A stretch of 64,000 nt of DNA from Pyrenophora tritici-repentis. Taxonomy: Eukaryota; Ascomycota; Dothideomycetes; Pleosporales; Pleosporaceae. The stretch covers positions 7,130,001 through 7,194,000 of the forward strand of contig NC_089390.1 of assembly GCF_003171515.1 (NCBI RefSeq), in the 5' to 3' direction. Every line of letters begins with the position of its first letter. Position 1 is the first letter of the stretch. Positions 35,202 through 47,700 of the stretch are shown here, one piece after another. The notes under the pieces were generated by a model. That model made no database searches and was not told where the DNA came from. It was given only the letters and a program-made list of their open reading frames with translations. A program made the position numbers and the translations under genes.

Positions 35202-38200
35202 CGGTTGACTGCACCCCATCGGCGATAACAACATCGACGCAGACACCATCACGACATTCAACGACATCATTTTTATCCAAGCATTAGCGACCTGACCTTT
35301 GCGACGGTGTTTCGAGAACACCCTTGACTTCACGAACAAGCGAGCGACTATGGGAGGTCTTTGAGACCGGGATTTTTGTTTTAGCATTTACATTGGAGCC
35401 TATTACTTTGTAGTAGTTGTACAACATGTCATTATTTTCTTCTCTTTGCTACCCGCGGGGCGTTTGGCAGCAAATGGCGTAACATGGGGAAACGGGCTTT
35501 CAGAGCCCATCACGCGTTGATTGGCACAGCCTTTCCGCGGAGGGAAACAGGAATTTAGAAATTACATATTACCTCACATGCCATATGCTATTCCCACATG
35601 TGCACATGCAACTTCCAAGTGAGGACACACACATACCCGGCAGCAGGAAAAAAAACATCAATCTCCATGCGAGGATACGTAAGACAAGCCTCGCACCCGA
35701 AGGGCAGGCCCCACAGATTGGCATCTAGAACCAACAAGCACAAAGAAAATTCCCCCTTCTCCTGTTTTCTCCTACCTGCCTTCCGATCCCTCCCCGAACC
35801 CCATCCGACCAGCATCGCGAACCACAAATGCCCCCCTTCTCGTGCTCCAGGCCACATGGTCCAGATCTCATACCCTACGGCACGGTAGTTGTCGGATCTC
35901 CAGCGGCCGGTGCAAACCAACGCCCATCTATTACCTTAATGCCAGTAGCGCCATCTGAAACTATGACAAGACGAGCATGAGTCTGAATCCAGACTGCGGT
36001 GCCCTGGAGTTGTTGCTGCATGGGCGGATGAGTCTAGAAGTTGTGATCGATCGAAGCATTTGCTGGGGATCGCAGACTAGGGTTCGGCAACCAAGGTCCG
36101 AAGAGGAAGTGGATAGGCACTGTGTCGCGACCGGTGCAGCGCGGCGTTGGCGTCCGCTGCACGGTGACGTAAGTGGTAGAGGACCTGAGAACGTGTAGGC
36201 CATGTTCAGGTCGTGAGTGGCGGATACGGGCCTGTTTGCTGTTGTTGGGAGGAGGGCTGTTCGGAGCACTTTGGCGAAAGGTTACTGCCGATGCGACGCT
36301 ACCATTTCGTATCGAGAAAAATGCGAGCTAAACGGGGGTTTCAAGGCGGCCAGGCCCTTCTTTTCTCTCCGAAGAGCCGAATATCGTGATATCGAGAGAT
36401 GCTTCCTCTATGCGTCCGACGTGCTGCCGAGCAAACAAAGGCCAAACACTACAACCAATATTGGTCTATATTGGCAAAGACAGCACAAGCACAAAGCATG
36501 GAGAGGCCTGCCTGATAATAACTGATGTGGTGTGATGGAGAGTGCTGGTCCGAGGCTGTTACATCACCGAAGCTGCGAAGCTGAGCACGTGGTAGTTCCC
36601 AGGTACAGTGCAACAAAGCAAACCGACTCCGTATTCTCTTTGTCTCACACAACATGGCATTTTCCGCATGCGCCCAGATGCCCATATGCTGCACACCACA
36701 GCGGCACCAACGCATACCTGCGTTTCTGCCCGTTTTGACCGAAGATGGCATGCGCAATAAAAAATGCGCATGCGCATGCGCACTCTCCTCAATCTCCGCA
36801 CCACCATCCACACCTCAATCTTCCAAAAAGGACCGCGTGAACAACGAACAAGCACCCCAGAGCCCAACGCACACACTTCCCAACCCCCGCCAAGCACGCA
36901 TACAACGCATACTAAACCTCCCGGCATCGACGTCTCCCATCGCAACCAACGCATTCCTAGCGCCGATCTACAAAGGGTCCAGAGCTTGGGCTCCTTTACT
37001 TCGCAAAGCATTCTACACATCGGCTATTGACCCTTTAACAGGCCCTTTTAATCTGTGTTTTCAATCCCAAGGCCCCGTTTCAGTACGCCCAGGTGAATCT
37101 GGACTTTCTCGCACTTTTCGCTACAAGTGCCCGGTACGGAGCGCTGCCGATACGCCAGAGAAGGGTTACCTAGTGCCATCGGCGCCTGATGGTCTGGTTT
37201 CCCATCTAGCGATGCCGAAACGACGAACGTGCATTAGACTGCAGCATCGTGAGAAGAGAAGGAAGAGAGAAAAAAAACTTCAACGGGTGTGTGGCGTTTT
37301 GTGCGATGGATACCTCGGGAGCGATGAAGCGACGATACTGCGTCATCCCGTTGCGCAAAGTTTAAGCTACTGTAAGGTCGCCGTTGGCGAGTTGAGTAGG
37401 GACTTGGTTGTTGTTACGAAGGAGGCTGGGCTTGGAAGTGGGGGGGAGAGGATTTGAGTTTTTTGCGAAACCGGAAAGAAAGAGGAAGTTCAGGGATAAC
37501 CCGAACTGGGCTATAGTATGAAGAGGCTCGGCTCTATATCGGTGTATATCAGATGATACACCCGAAAGAACATTATTTTCGCTCACCAAAAGATATTGGA
37601 AAAATGTACCACGCCATCATGGTATACACAAGGACTAGCTTAAACTCTATACTCAAGCCTCTTTCACATGCGAAGCACATCATCACCAGCCACAACATAT
37701 CCGGACACTCGTTCCGTCTGCCACCGAACAGACGTCACTTCTTTAATTCCCACTTCCCGCGTTACGCTCCCGAAGTCCCATGCTTCATAATCAATCTATA
37801 TGTCTCCTCCGGAGTTTCTCTCTCAAATTTCGATTCCGTTGCAGCCCCGCAGCAAACCCGGCGCAGGTTCGGGCTGGAGCGTTCAGCTGCTGCTGCGTAA
37901 TCAAGCCTCAACTGACGCCACACCGATAAGCCTCCTCGCGGACGCCGAGGCGTCGAAATCAAGATAAAACAATGTAGTACAGAGTTGCGTCACCGCGGCA
38001 TGTCTATATTTAATGTCACCACCCGCGCCACGTACATAATAAGGCCTTTGGCTGACAAATTCATGTCGTCGAATGGGGATGCTGAGCTAAACGGTGAGAA
38101 GAAGCCATCACGTGAGGGCTTCTATATGTCAGCAGGCCATACGTATGCAGCTTGTATGGCTGACAGTGACAAAGCAAAGTTGAGTGAAGGCGCGCATACC

Positions 38201-39055
38201 GTCGGGTTGTGACGCCGATGCCGGAGTAGGTGGACCAATCGCACGTCTAGAAATGCTTACTCAATATCGTCTCCCTGTCACGACTTGACACGAGTGTGTT
38301 GGAAGTGACGTTTATGCTTCTAGAAGGAGGAGACAAGGCGCGTGGGGTGGAAGAGAAGCTCATACCATCAGCCCTACCCGTCACACCTACATCAACAGCC
38401 CTATCGATTTTCTCCCAGTAGACTGGGTTTCAGGAAATTGGCACCAAAAGAGGCTTGTGAGCCGTAGATAAACATCTGACCGCGTCCAACCATGCTGTCG
38501 CCGTAGAGTGTCGGTCAGCCACCCCGTATGCAGGTATGCGAGTCTAGTATGAAATGTGCTTGTAACAAAGCAGTCCTGAAATACTTTCCGCTTACAAAAA
38601 TCCCAATTCCGCGGCCTAGGGAGCTATTGACCCCATGTCCCACCTTACACAGAGGGGCTCGCAAGCTCATCCGCACTGGTGTCTCTGCCTAGTGTAAGGT
38701 TTTCTCCATACCGCTCTTGTGATGAATAATCTGCGCGATGAGAAGAGCAATACGCGCCTTCTAACCCGAAAGAGTCAATTGATGAGCATAGTGCTCAGTG
38801 CTGAGCAGTGTATGGTAGGTCTATGTGTGCTCCCCCGCACAATAGTCGCGGTCTGCGCTGAACTGGGGTTTGGATATACAGAGTACATATTCCCTGTTTG
38901 TGCAGGGCTCTTCTTGTTCAGAGCACCAGCAATACTTTCTGTACCTCAACTACTTGCCGAGATAGTCGAACTGCCCTTTACTATCCAAATACCGAAGCCT
39001 TATTGTGTAATCCCAAGAGCTTGCTTGTTTGAGACTTTTGCTTATAGCAGGAAGT
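35202..39055. other. Gene-poor 3.9-kb region
   Basis: The longest frame is at 36654-37457 (267 codons, ATG start). Its product is compositionally uneven and matches no family, so it is not called. Other frames (37553-37900, 38719-39105) look random. An alternating purine/pyrimidine palindrome lies at 36765-36782. Confidence 0.45.
36765..36782. repeat. Triple TGCGCA palindrome
   Basis: Three tandem copies of TGCGCA form an 18-bp perfect palindrome of strictly alternating purine and pyrimidine, a composition that favours Z-DNA or cruciform structures. Another GCATGCGCA lies about 17 bp upstream. Confidence 0.8.
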
Positions 39056-40905
39056 ATGTCTTCTTGGTCAGCAGTTTCCGCCCCGCCCAGGAAATCCAAT
39101 TATAAAGTTCGGTTCCGACACGGCGTATTCCCGGACGTAGAGAGCCAAGCTACTCGAGCCGATATCAAGAAATACGATTACTTCTTTGGCGACGAACAAC
39201 GATGGGTCGGTACGCCAAACAAAGGTATGTTGTATTTCCCGGCTTTGAATTCACCAAAAAGATTTTCGTGCTAATACATAACGGTAGTGGATTTTGTGCA
39301 TGAATCTACACTTGTAGCCGATGATTCTGAAGGTTCCGGAAGCGCAGGCACTAGAAGGGCAACAAGACATCTAACCCAGTCCGGGATATCGGAAAGAACA
39401 CGGGGGTCGGAAATGAGGAAGAATGCGTCGACAACAGATGGGGGTTCACAGACGAGCGGTTCAGCCAGAAGTAGTCAACTTTTCGTGTCCGAAGCGGCGC
39501 AGCAAGACAGCCACACTTCATGGCACGTACCGTCACACATCCAAAGACACACAAGTCCAGTGTCCAGCCTAGATGAGCCCGTCTCCGCGGCTTGGCACTC
39601 GGACATGCTCTTACCTCATCCTGGAATTGCACTCAACCCTAGCAGCCCAACAACGTGGCCCATCTCTGACTCTGTTGAAGCACACCTATTTCGTTTTTGG
39701 GTGGACAAAGTAGCAGAGTCTCTAGACTTGACAAGTCCTGAGAGTGTGTTCAAAGAAGTCACTCCAAAGCTTGCCTTGACGAATCCGATGCTCATGAACG
39801 CCATCTTCATGACTTCTGCACAGCATATTTTGCGCTTCGACCCGTACTTTCCCACCCGACCGTACATGTACTATGACAAAATACTTCAAGTCCTCATCCC
39901 GTACTTGGCCGAGAAAGGGAGGATTGAGGATGAGGGCGTACTGGTGGCTGCGATACTGCTCAGAGCTTTTGAAGAGTTTCACGGTATGTATGTTGAGTTG
40001 ACGGATGTGAATCAACTGATGAATGAATAGCGGGTACCAGAGGTCAGACGGGTCTCTCAACTTTCGAGCTGTTCTGTGGGCCTGAGGGCTGGCTTCTTGA
40101 CATGTCAAGGCCGGTAGTCCAAGCATGTCTCATGGTACATGTGCATGCAGAGGTGGGCGAGGCGCTGCTGAATCCAGGAAGACTGCGCATAAATTACGAA
40201 AGCTTCATCTTACCAGCTCTAGTCTCGCCATCGGATGATGTTTCATGGGGCAATCGTATAGTGTGGTTGAGTGCACGCATATTGCAATGGGCTGAACAAG
40301 GTTCGCACACACCAGACGAGTGGTGGTATCTGTGCAGTTTGGTAGACGAGTGGGAAGAAAGACGTCCTCCGAGTTTCGAGGCCTTTTTCTATCAAATGGA
40401 AGACCCCGGAGCTATTAGGTACTTTCCAGAACTATGGTTCTCGAGCGCCGGCCATGGTAAGCTGTGCAGTTTCCTGTTTTGGTGTCATGAACTGACGATA
40501 TCTGCAGCGGACGCAAATCAACATCTACGGATATGTCGTATTACTCTTGCTGCCAACCGTCCTGACGGTGAAGTGCAAGGTATACACCGCGATATGTCAG
40601 AGGAGATTCTGAAAGGCCTAAGAGAAACGGTAGCTATTGCTCGATGCGATAATCGTGGTATCTCTGCGCCATGGAAAGCAGCTCACACCGTACATAAGTT
40701 CGCTGGACTACTGAGCGATGACTCGGACCGGATTAAAATGATTGGTTTTCTAGAGGAGGTAAATGCCATGGGTATGCCAACAGCAGCATCGATAGAGTAT
40801 CTCAAAGAGCAGTGGGGCTGGGGCTGGAACCACTACCAAAGAGCGATTACTCGTCTTGCTGAGAAAGAAATAGATGAACGTGGACAAAGTTCATCTGGTC
40901 AATGA
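39056..40905 (+). CDS. Fungal transcription-factor-like protein without a visible zinc cluster
   Basis: Exons 39056-39224, 39288-39983, 40031-40456 and 40508-40905 give 562 aa. The N-terminal YKVRFRHGVFPDVE, QRWVGTPNK and DFVHES segments are what normally follow the Zn2Cys6 cluster in Fungal_trans_2 (DUF3468) regulators. The rest fits that C-terminal domain: EAHLFRFWVDKVAESLDL, LMNAIFMTSAQHI, AAILLRAFEEFHGAGTRG, and the closing IGFLEEV and LKEQWGWGW. No Cys-rich cluster was found in any plus-strand frame in the few hundred bases upstream. Either the DNA-binding exon is lost or lies farther away, or the protein works without it. The stop overlaps the 3' end of the convergent phosphatase gene by 15 nt. 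Confidence 0.75.
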
Positions 40906-42180
40906 TCCAGCGAGCCACAAACCGCCGAACACTACACCCCAGAAGGTGACAAGCATGAGTCTGCCCTTTCTGGTCAAGGCGAGATAGGACATGACTCCTA
41001 CAATGACTTCCATCCTTCGAGCGGCGTCTCTCCTGGCTTTCCACTGCGGGTTAATCTCGAATGGGGGGCGGGAAAGAATGTCGTCGACGTCCATCTTGAT
41101 GGGTTTCTCGTCAACACGCAATGAAAGAGCAACCGGCCGATGGTCAGATGTTGGTTGTACAGGGAGGGCCGTGTAGATCTGCGGCTCGAGCGCCGAAGAA
41201 GACGTGGCTCGCAGAAAAAGGATGCGATCACACCATGAGGGGTACCGATGCTTTGACCACTCCCACGACTCGCCCTCTTCGGAGAGAGCGCGCTTGGGTG
41301 CTTTGGCGTTCTTATGCGAGGTAGTGTACTTGTATGTGGGCGGGAAATTGATAGGAAGCTCCTCAAAGCCATGCAGCGTGCGCTTAGCATTCTTCTCTCT
41401 AGTCAGTTGATCCTTCCCTAGCAGATGTGAGTAGTGTGTGGGTGATGACTCCGTGGCACTTGGTTGGGGGTATGACTTGTGGGCATCCTCGCTCGGCGGG
41501 GAATCGTGTGTACGATAGTTCAGGTCTCCATAGAAGAAGACATGGTTACCGGGCGTAAAGAGCCCATTGTGATCAGCTGGGACTTCGGATGAAGAGGCGA
41601 GAAGCGGGCGCTCCTCGCTCGAGCTGAATCCTGAATCGTCGCCATTGACAAAGACTAGGTTGCGCACCAGATTCTCCCAGTCCTTGTTCCTGGCTGCCAC
41701 ATTACTCTCCATAGGCGCAAGGTGGGCCGCAGCAAAGGTCAGATCGAGGGTGTCGTCTGAGTCTGGACAAGCCAGGCCAAGACGCATGGCGACTGCGCCC
41801 TTGTTGCCCATGTCTGCGAAGCCAACACCCGCCCCAGCCGACTGCATCCATTGTAATCTTTCAACGACGTTTGGTTTCGCAAACAGCATCAGGGCCGTCA
41901 TGCCCAAGCTCCTTGTCGCAATGTGCTCGAGGGATTCGCTGCCATCGCTATAGCGGTCGGCGGCAAGCTGGACAGTCGTCGTTACGCGGTCGAAGTATGG
42001 CTTTAGGTAGGAGCCCCCAAGAAATGAATAGGCTATTGGTGCAACCTCTTGGAGCGATATAGCAACGATGTCAGGCACTGGCGCGCCTTTGGGGAGAGCA
42101 TCGAAGAAGGCAGGCGCGAGGGACGCGGGGTCTACAAGCTCTCGGGCAGCATTGAAAGTGAGGAGGTATAGCTCGAACAT
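40891..42180 (-). CDS. Tail-anchored inositol polyphosphate 5-phosphatase (Inp54-like)
   Basis: Single-exon 429-aa enzyme expected to remove the 5-phosphate from PI(4,5)P2. The 5-phosphatase signatures are present in order: ISLQEV, FADMGNKGAVAMRL, FFYGDLNYR (metal and catalytic site), PSWCDRILF and SDHRPVAL. A hydrophobic segment (LMLVTFWGVVFGGLWLAGSL) ends just three residues before the C-terminus, making it a tail-anchored protein. This matches yeast Inp54, an ER tail-anchored 5-phosphatase, in both size and topology. A Ser-rich insert lies near residue 195. The 3' end overlaps the neighbouring regulator gene by 15 nt. Confidence 0.9.
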   Translation of the reverse strand: MFELYLLTFNAARELVDPASLAPAFFDALPKGAPVPDIVAISLQEVAPIAYSFLGGSYLKPYFDRVTTTVQLAADRYSDGSESLEHIATRSLGMTALMLFAKPNVVERLQWMQSAGAGVGFADMGNKGAVAMRLGLACPDSDDTLDLTFAAAHLAPMESNVAARNKDWENLVRNLVFVNGDDSGFSSSEERPLLASSSEVPADHNGLFTPGNHVFFYGDLNYRTHDSPPSEDAHKSYPQPSATESSPTHYSHLLGKDQLTREKNAKRTLHGFEELPINFPPTYKYTTSHKNAKAPKRALSEEGESWEWSKHRYPSWCDRILFLRATSSSALEPQIYTALPVQPTSDHRPVALSLRVDEKPIKMDVDDILSRPPFEINPQWKARRDAARRMEVIVGVMSYLALTRKGRLMLVTFWGVVFGGLWLAGSLTR

Positions 42181-43006
42181 GGCTGGTCACGAAACAGATG
42201 AGCTGTTGCTGTACCGTACTTCTGAGGACGCGTCTGTCAGCACCATTATGGTTTGTTGAGGGCGATCACTATGCACAGGAAATATCGACGTGGGGAGCAC
42301 CAAGACAGTCGCAGGTGAAGGAAGAACGAATGAATGAAAGGAATACGGACATGGTGTTGAATCTAACTAGGGCACCCACGTGCAGAGACAACGTTGGCGG
42401 TCGCACGGAGACGTCTTGGTGGAGCGCTGCCGCTATACTTTTGGCTACATATATGCTGGTGCTGGTGGGTTGTTGGCGGCGCTGCGTGGGGTGGCGGGCG
42501 GTCAGGATTTGCTGAAGCTCATCCCGGTTGCTGCGGTGCGGAGATGGCCATACACAGTTAGCCGACTCCACTGTGCAGCTTGGGGGTGGAGAGCTGATCG
42601 TGACGGGCAAGTGGAAAAGATGGAGACGCTGATGGAGGTTGACCGTTGTGGTGCGCCGAGGGGCACAATCGCTTGCGTCAGAGCTTGCCCTGCATCTACT
42701 GTCGTCAGAGGCGCCTTGCTTGTGCCAACAGAAATGCGGTGGGCGAAGCGAAGCTCAAGCGTCCAAAGGACCGAAGCCCAATTTCTGTGTGTTTCTACAT
42801 CGTGAACTCTCTCCTCCCGCCTCATTTCAATTGACCCAGAGCACGTTCAAGCTTTGGGCTGATCTAGATTTAATCATCATCACACCGCCGCGAAGTGCAT
42901 CCGACAGCGGAGCATCTGTACTTTTTTCTCGTATTTCGACACGCCTTGTCTTGGGCAAGTATAACTACTGCGACACCCAACTTGGCTTTTGTCCCTTATA
43001 GCAATC
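42181..43006. promoter_or_regulatory. Divergent promoter region
   Basis: About 830 bp between the starts of the phosphatase (minus) and the SDR gene (plus). No ORF in it is convincing. Pyrimidine-rich stretches near 42805 may belong to the SDR promoter. Confidence 0.5.
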
Positions 43007-44278
43007 ATGTTCAGGTCCCAAGTCTTCCGACAGGTAGCCCGCACGACCACAGCGCAGCTCCCTCGTGCAGCCTTCCGCTCGGTCCGGCCAGCTGTTCCTT
43101 CAATTCGACAATTCACATGCTCGCCTAGTCGTCTTGACAAAGACCACAACAACGAGGACGATGTCAATGCGGCCACAACATCGGGCGAGCCTGGCGAGAG
43201 TGGAGAACATGAGGGCCAGTATGCACGAACCCGCGACGACATCGTGGTAGAATACCCCGAAGAGAAGGACCTGCCACCTTCAAACCCCGTCGTGGGCCGA
43301 GGAGGTGAGCACTTCAAGCGCACTCTGGCCTCCTTCTCCATGGAGGGAAAGGTGGCAGTCGTCACTGGTGGTGCTCGAGGCTTGGGCTTAGTCATGGCCC
43401 AGGCTTTGGTGACTTCGGGAGCTGATGTAGCCATTGTCGACATGAACAAGGAGGAGGGTGAGCGCTCGGCGCAGGGTCTCATTGACATCTTCAAGAAGGA
43501 AAACCCTGGATCCTCAAAGTGAGAAACTCAAGTCCTGGGCATCGAGCTTCAGCTGACACAATTGCAGAGTTCCCAAAGTTACAGCTCATTTCTGCGATGT
43601 CTCGAGCCCAACCTCTGTCAACCAATCATTCGCAGAGATCTTGAAGAAGCACGGCAAGGTGGATAACCTTGTTACGTCTGCTGGCTTCACCGAAAACTAC
43701 GATGCCATCTCGTACCCCCACGACCGCATGCAAAAGCTTTGGGGCGTCAATGTCGACGGTACCTATTTGTATGCTGTGGCAGTGGCTAAACACCTCATGG
43801 AGAGGAAGGCTCCCGGAAGCATTGTCATGATTGGCAGCATGTCTGGTGCCATTGTCAACGTCCCGCAACCCCAGGCTCCCTACAACGCCGCCAAGGCAGC
43901 TGTACGCCATCTGGCATCTAGTTTGGCCGTCGAGTGGGCAGGTGCAGGCATCCGTGTGAACTGCATTTCTCCCGGATACATGCTTACCGCACTGTAAGGA
44001 TAGTTGCGACTGATGAGGAAAATAGAGGCTGACAAGGCTACAGAACCAAGAAGATTCTTGACGACAACCCAGACCTGCAGAAGCAGTGGACTTCGCTGAT
44101 CCCTGTCGGTAAAATGGGACGTCCCGAGGACCTAATGGGTGCCGTCACCTTCTTGTCCAGTGATGCCAGCTCCTATGTTACCGTGAGTAGTCCGCAGTGC
44201 ACATGTGCATGTACAGTTACTGACGACCCCATGTAGGGAGCGGACCTCCGAGTGGACGGCGCGTACACTTGCACGTAA
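43007..44278 (+). CDS. Mitochondrial short-chain dehydrogenase, D-arabinitol dehydrogenase-like
   Basis: NAD(P)-dependent SDR oxidoreductase. Exons 43007-43518, 43568-43993, 44044-44182 and 44237-44278 give 372 aa; the last exon encodes only 13 residues (GADLRVDGAYTCT). The N-terminus (MFRSQVFRQVARTTTAQLPR and further Arg/Ser) is an amphipathic, Arg-rich mitochondrial presequence, followed by a roughly 60-residue acidic linker. The Rossmann motif TGGARGLG is at about residues 120-127, the catalytic Ser in IGSMSG, and YNAAK supplies Tyr and Lys. GYMLTALTKK and PVGKMGRPEDL are typical of the C-terminal substrate lid. It resembles fungal D-arabinitol 2-dehydrogenases, but polyol specificity cannot be read from sequence. 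Confidence 0.87.
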
Positions 44279-44772
44279 ACAGAGGCGCAAAACTAGAGTG
44301 GGAAGATGCGAGTAGCGTTGCGACATTGATGCTGGGGTGTGAATAGACGATGATGCAGCTATGCGAAGTTGGCCAGTAAAGGCAGGACCAGATACCGGCG
44401 TTGGTGCGAGGACAATGTGCAAGGCATGACACAACTTTAAGCCTTCACCTAGTGAAGGTCAGCAATGTACCAAATGTAAAACCAAAAACTAGCTCAGTAA
44501 TGCAAAAAGTGTCTTGGTCGCGACGGGAAGGGAGAGCATTGTCGCAAACTATGGCAAGCCGTCTTAGTCAGCCCCGCATTTCAGCCTCGATGCGGCGCTC
44601 GCTGTGGCGGTGCGGTGCGAGACTCCCGCTCCACCAGCTCTAGACGTGCATAAAGCTCCCGTTCTCGACGTCAATCCACGAGCGTTGCTCCTGTAGCGCA
44701 ATGAGGTGCCAGCAGTGACTGAAATCTGCATAGTCGACTCTCCCTTTTTTGCTCTCTGGCCGGCCCGAAGCC
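44279..44772. other. Intergenic region between tandem genes
   Basis: About 490 bp separating the SDR stop and the Rab-GAP start. It should hold a terminator region and a promoter. Nothing specific was recognised. Confidence 0.5.
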
Positions 44773-47700
44773 ATGTTCAACATCTCGAATTTGGTGCAGA
44801 AGGCCCAGCAGTACATCGAACCTACGCTCCACAACATCGCCGCGCCCGCATCGTCAGACCGCCGACCCTCCAAAGCCACCCTTTTCCGCTACCAATTCAG
44901 GCTGCCCGACTCGCAAAATCCACTTCAAGAGATCACCGCCGAGCTTACCCTTCAGCCCCACCACTCCACGAGGGGCGCCGGCGACGTCAGCGCCGACAAG
45001 GAGCGCAGCCAGGGCAACCACTATGTAGGGAAGCTGCACCTCAGCGAGAAGTATCTCTGCTTCTCCACCCAGGGCTCCAGCTTCGCCAACACAGCCAGCT
45101 TGAGCGCGTCCAGCACCTTCACGGGGCAGACGCATGGGGCGGGGCCTGCGGGAAATGGTTTCACACTACCACTATGCGGCATACGGCGGGTAGAACGACT
45201 GCATAGCCAGAGCTACATGTTTGCGCTCGCAATCACCACCTGGAATGGTATTCCCGACTCGGCCACACAGACGCCCGCTGGTCAGAAGCTTACCATCCAG
45301 CTCGCGGGGTCGCGCCAGGCATGTGAGCGCTTCTGCGATGGTCTCAAGAAAGGGCTGAGAGAAGGCGTCAAGGACGTAGAGAACCTGCGCAAGGTAGTGG
45401 GCCAGTGTTACTCGGAGTATCTGCTCACAGACGCCGAGGAGAAGAAGGCTGGGGACAATGGGAAGCAGGCCAAAGAGCACCCAGACACCGGCCTGGGCGT
45501 GCTGTTCAGGTACCCCGGCAATGCCCGAAAACTGAGGGATGCGACCAAGATACGGTTATGGCGCGAGTATCTGAAAGGTAAGTCCCCCTGACTATAACAT
45601 GCCGCCGTGTTAACCTGTAGTAGATAACGGCCGAAGCGCGACCCTCATTCGGCAACCCACTTTCCACAAACTTATTCGCGTCGGTCTACCCAATCGCCTG
45701 CGCGGTGAGATGTGGGAGCTCACATCGGGTGCCTTCTTCTTGCGCCTGCAGAACCCCAACCTTTACACCGAAACGCTACAAATGTACTCTGGGAGAGAGT
45801 CACTGGCCATAGACGAGATTGAAAAAGATCTCAACAGAAGTCTGCCAGAATACCCTGGTTTCCAGAGTGAAGAGGGCATCGGTCGGCTCCGGAGAGTCTT
45901 GACTGCATACAGCTGGACCAACGAAGAGGTTGGCTACTGCCAGGCGATGAACATTGTGGTCGCAGCATTGCTCATGTATGTACGTCCTATGATTTGCAGC
46001 TCAACTCATCTAACAAGAAAAGATACATGTCCGAATCTCAGGCCTTCTTCCTCCTTTCCGTGCTGTGTGATCGCCTTCTGCCCGGGTACTACTCGCAAAC
46101 CATGTACGGCACCCTACTGGACCAGAAGGTTTTCGAATCACTTGTTGAAAAGACCATGCCCATACTATGGGACCATCTCGTCAAGTCAGACGTGCAGTTG
46201 TCCGTTGTTTCTCTGCCCTGGTTTCTCTCGCTCTATATTAACTCTATGCCTTTAATCTTTGCTTTCCGCGTTCTTGATGTCTTCTTTCTCGAAGGCCCAA
46301 AAGTTCTGTTCCAAATCGGCCTGGCTATCTTACGCATCAACGGCGAGGAGCTACTCGATACTACTGATGATGGCGCTTTCATATCAGTCTTGAAGTCGTA
46401 CTTTTCGAGACTCGACGAATCAGCTCATCCAAAATCAGACAACCCCAAACTACGAGCCGTGACGCGCTTCCAAGAGCTCATGGTCGTAGCCTTCAAGGAG
46501 TTTGCCGGGATCACACAAAACACAATCTCGGAGCAACGGGCGAAGCACAAGGACGCCGTGCTAGAGAACATTGAGAGCTTTGCTAAGCGCACATCAATAC
46601 GAAATCTGGCTTCAGACAGCAAGAAACTAAGCGTCAATGATCTTAGCTTCTTGTATGACAAATTCTATGCGGTACTGTATGAACGCCAGCAACGAGCTGA
46701 GATTATGCAACAAGAGGCCGAGCGCAAAGCGAAGGCGAGCAGGATGAAGGCAACTGAGGTCGTCACCGGTATTGCTGCCAACGCGGAGAAGGGTCGTGTA
46801 GCCCTGGGGCCTAGTCCTACACAGATGGACTACGATGCCTTCAGAGAATTCCTCGCCGGTGAGCTTTTCAACACGGGCTTTCCTTGTATTTGCTGACACA
46901 TCTCTAGGCATCGCCAAATGGGCAATTACTGATTCGCCAAGCCCGCCATCTGAGAGTTCAACAAACCAGGCTACACATTCGTACTTTGGTAATAGCATGA
47001 AAAAGCGACCGCCAATGTCACCATGGGGATCAGGGCCGGAGCCTGCAGATCATGAATTCATGCGACGCTTGTTCCGACGCTGGGATGTAGACATGACAGA
47101 CTCACTATCGTTGCAGAATGTCGTCACCGGGTTTGCCCACGTCAAAGGTACCAAGGACATCATGTCCAATATCAGCTATTTCTTCGAGCTCTACGATGAC
47201 GACGGTGATGGAAGAGTAGACCGCGAGGGAATTCTGAGAATCTCGGAAGCTCTCTTGTTTTTGTCGCGAAGAGGAGTCCAAAGTCCGTCTGCTTCCTCGC
47301 TTGACGTGAGCCTGGAAACAAGTGCGGAGCGGGCCGGTCGCGACGAACAATTCCTGAGCAGTGTATCTGCATTCATTCGTAACTGCTTCGAATACGCTGA
47401 CCCTGACCATCCGTCTAATCAGACCAACCGAGGGGTGGACGAGCTCAAGGACGACGTGGATAAGTTTGCCATCGGTGACGATGATGAAGACGATCTCATC
47501 GACTTTGGCTCCGAGCCTGGCACGCCCAAAGCTACAAGCACAAGCTTTGATAAGTTGGCCAAGAGCCCACTATCACCAACACCCTCAAACCACACAACAG
47601 CATCAGAGATTGCTGAGCGCGATGAGAAAGCCAAGATTGCAAACCTCGCTTTAGACCCTAACAAGCCTTTACACATAACCCTGCCGACGTTCCGCATGGT

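Noticed and set aside
36654..37457. 267-codon ORF with ATG
   Set aside because: Composition is uneven, it contains the TGCGCA repeat and a Lys/Arg run, and no domain or homologous pattern is visible. Kept as unsupported.
39029..39055. Upstream extension of the regulator gene
   Set aside because: The frame is open but begins with TTG; the first ATG is at 39056.
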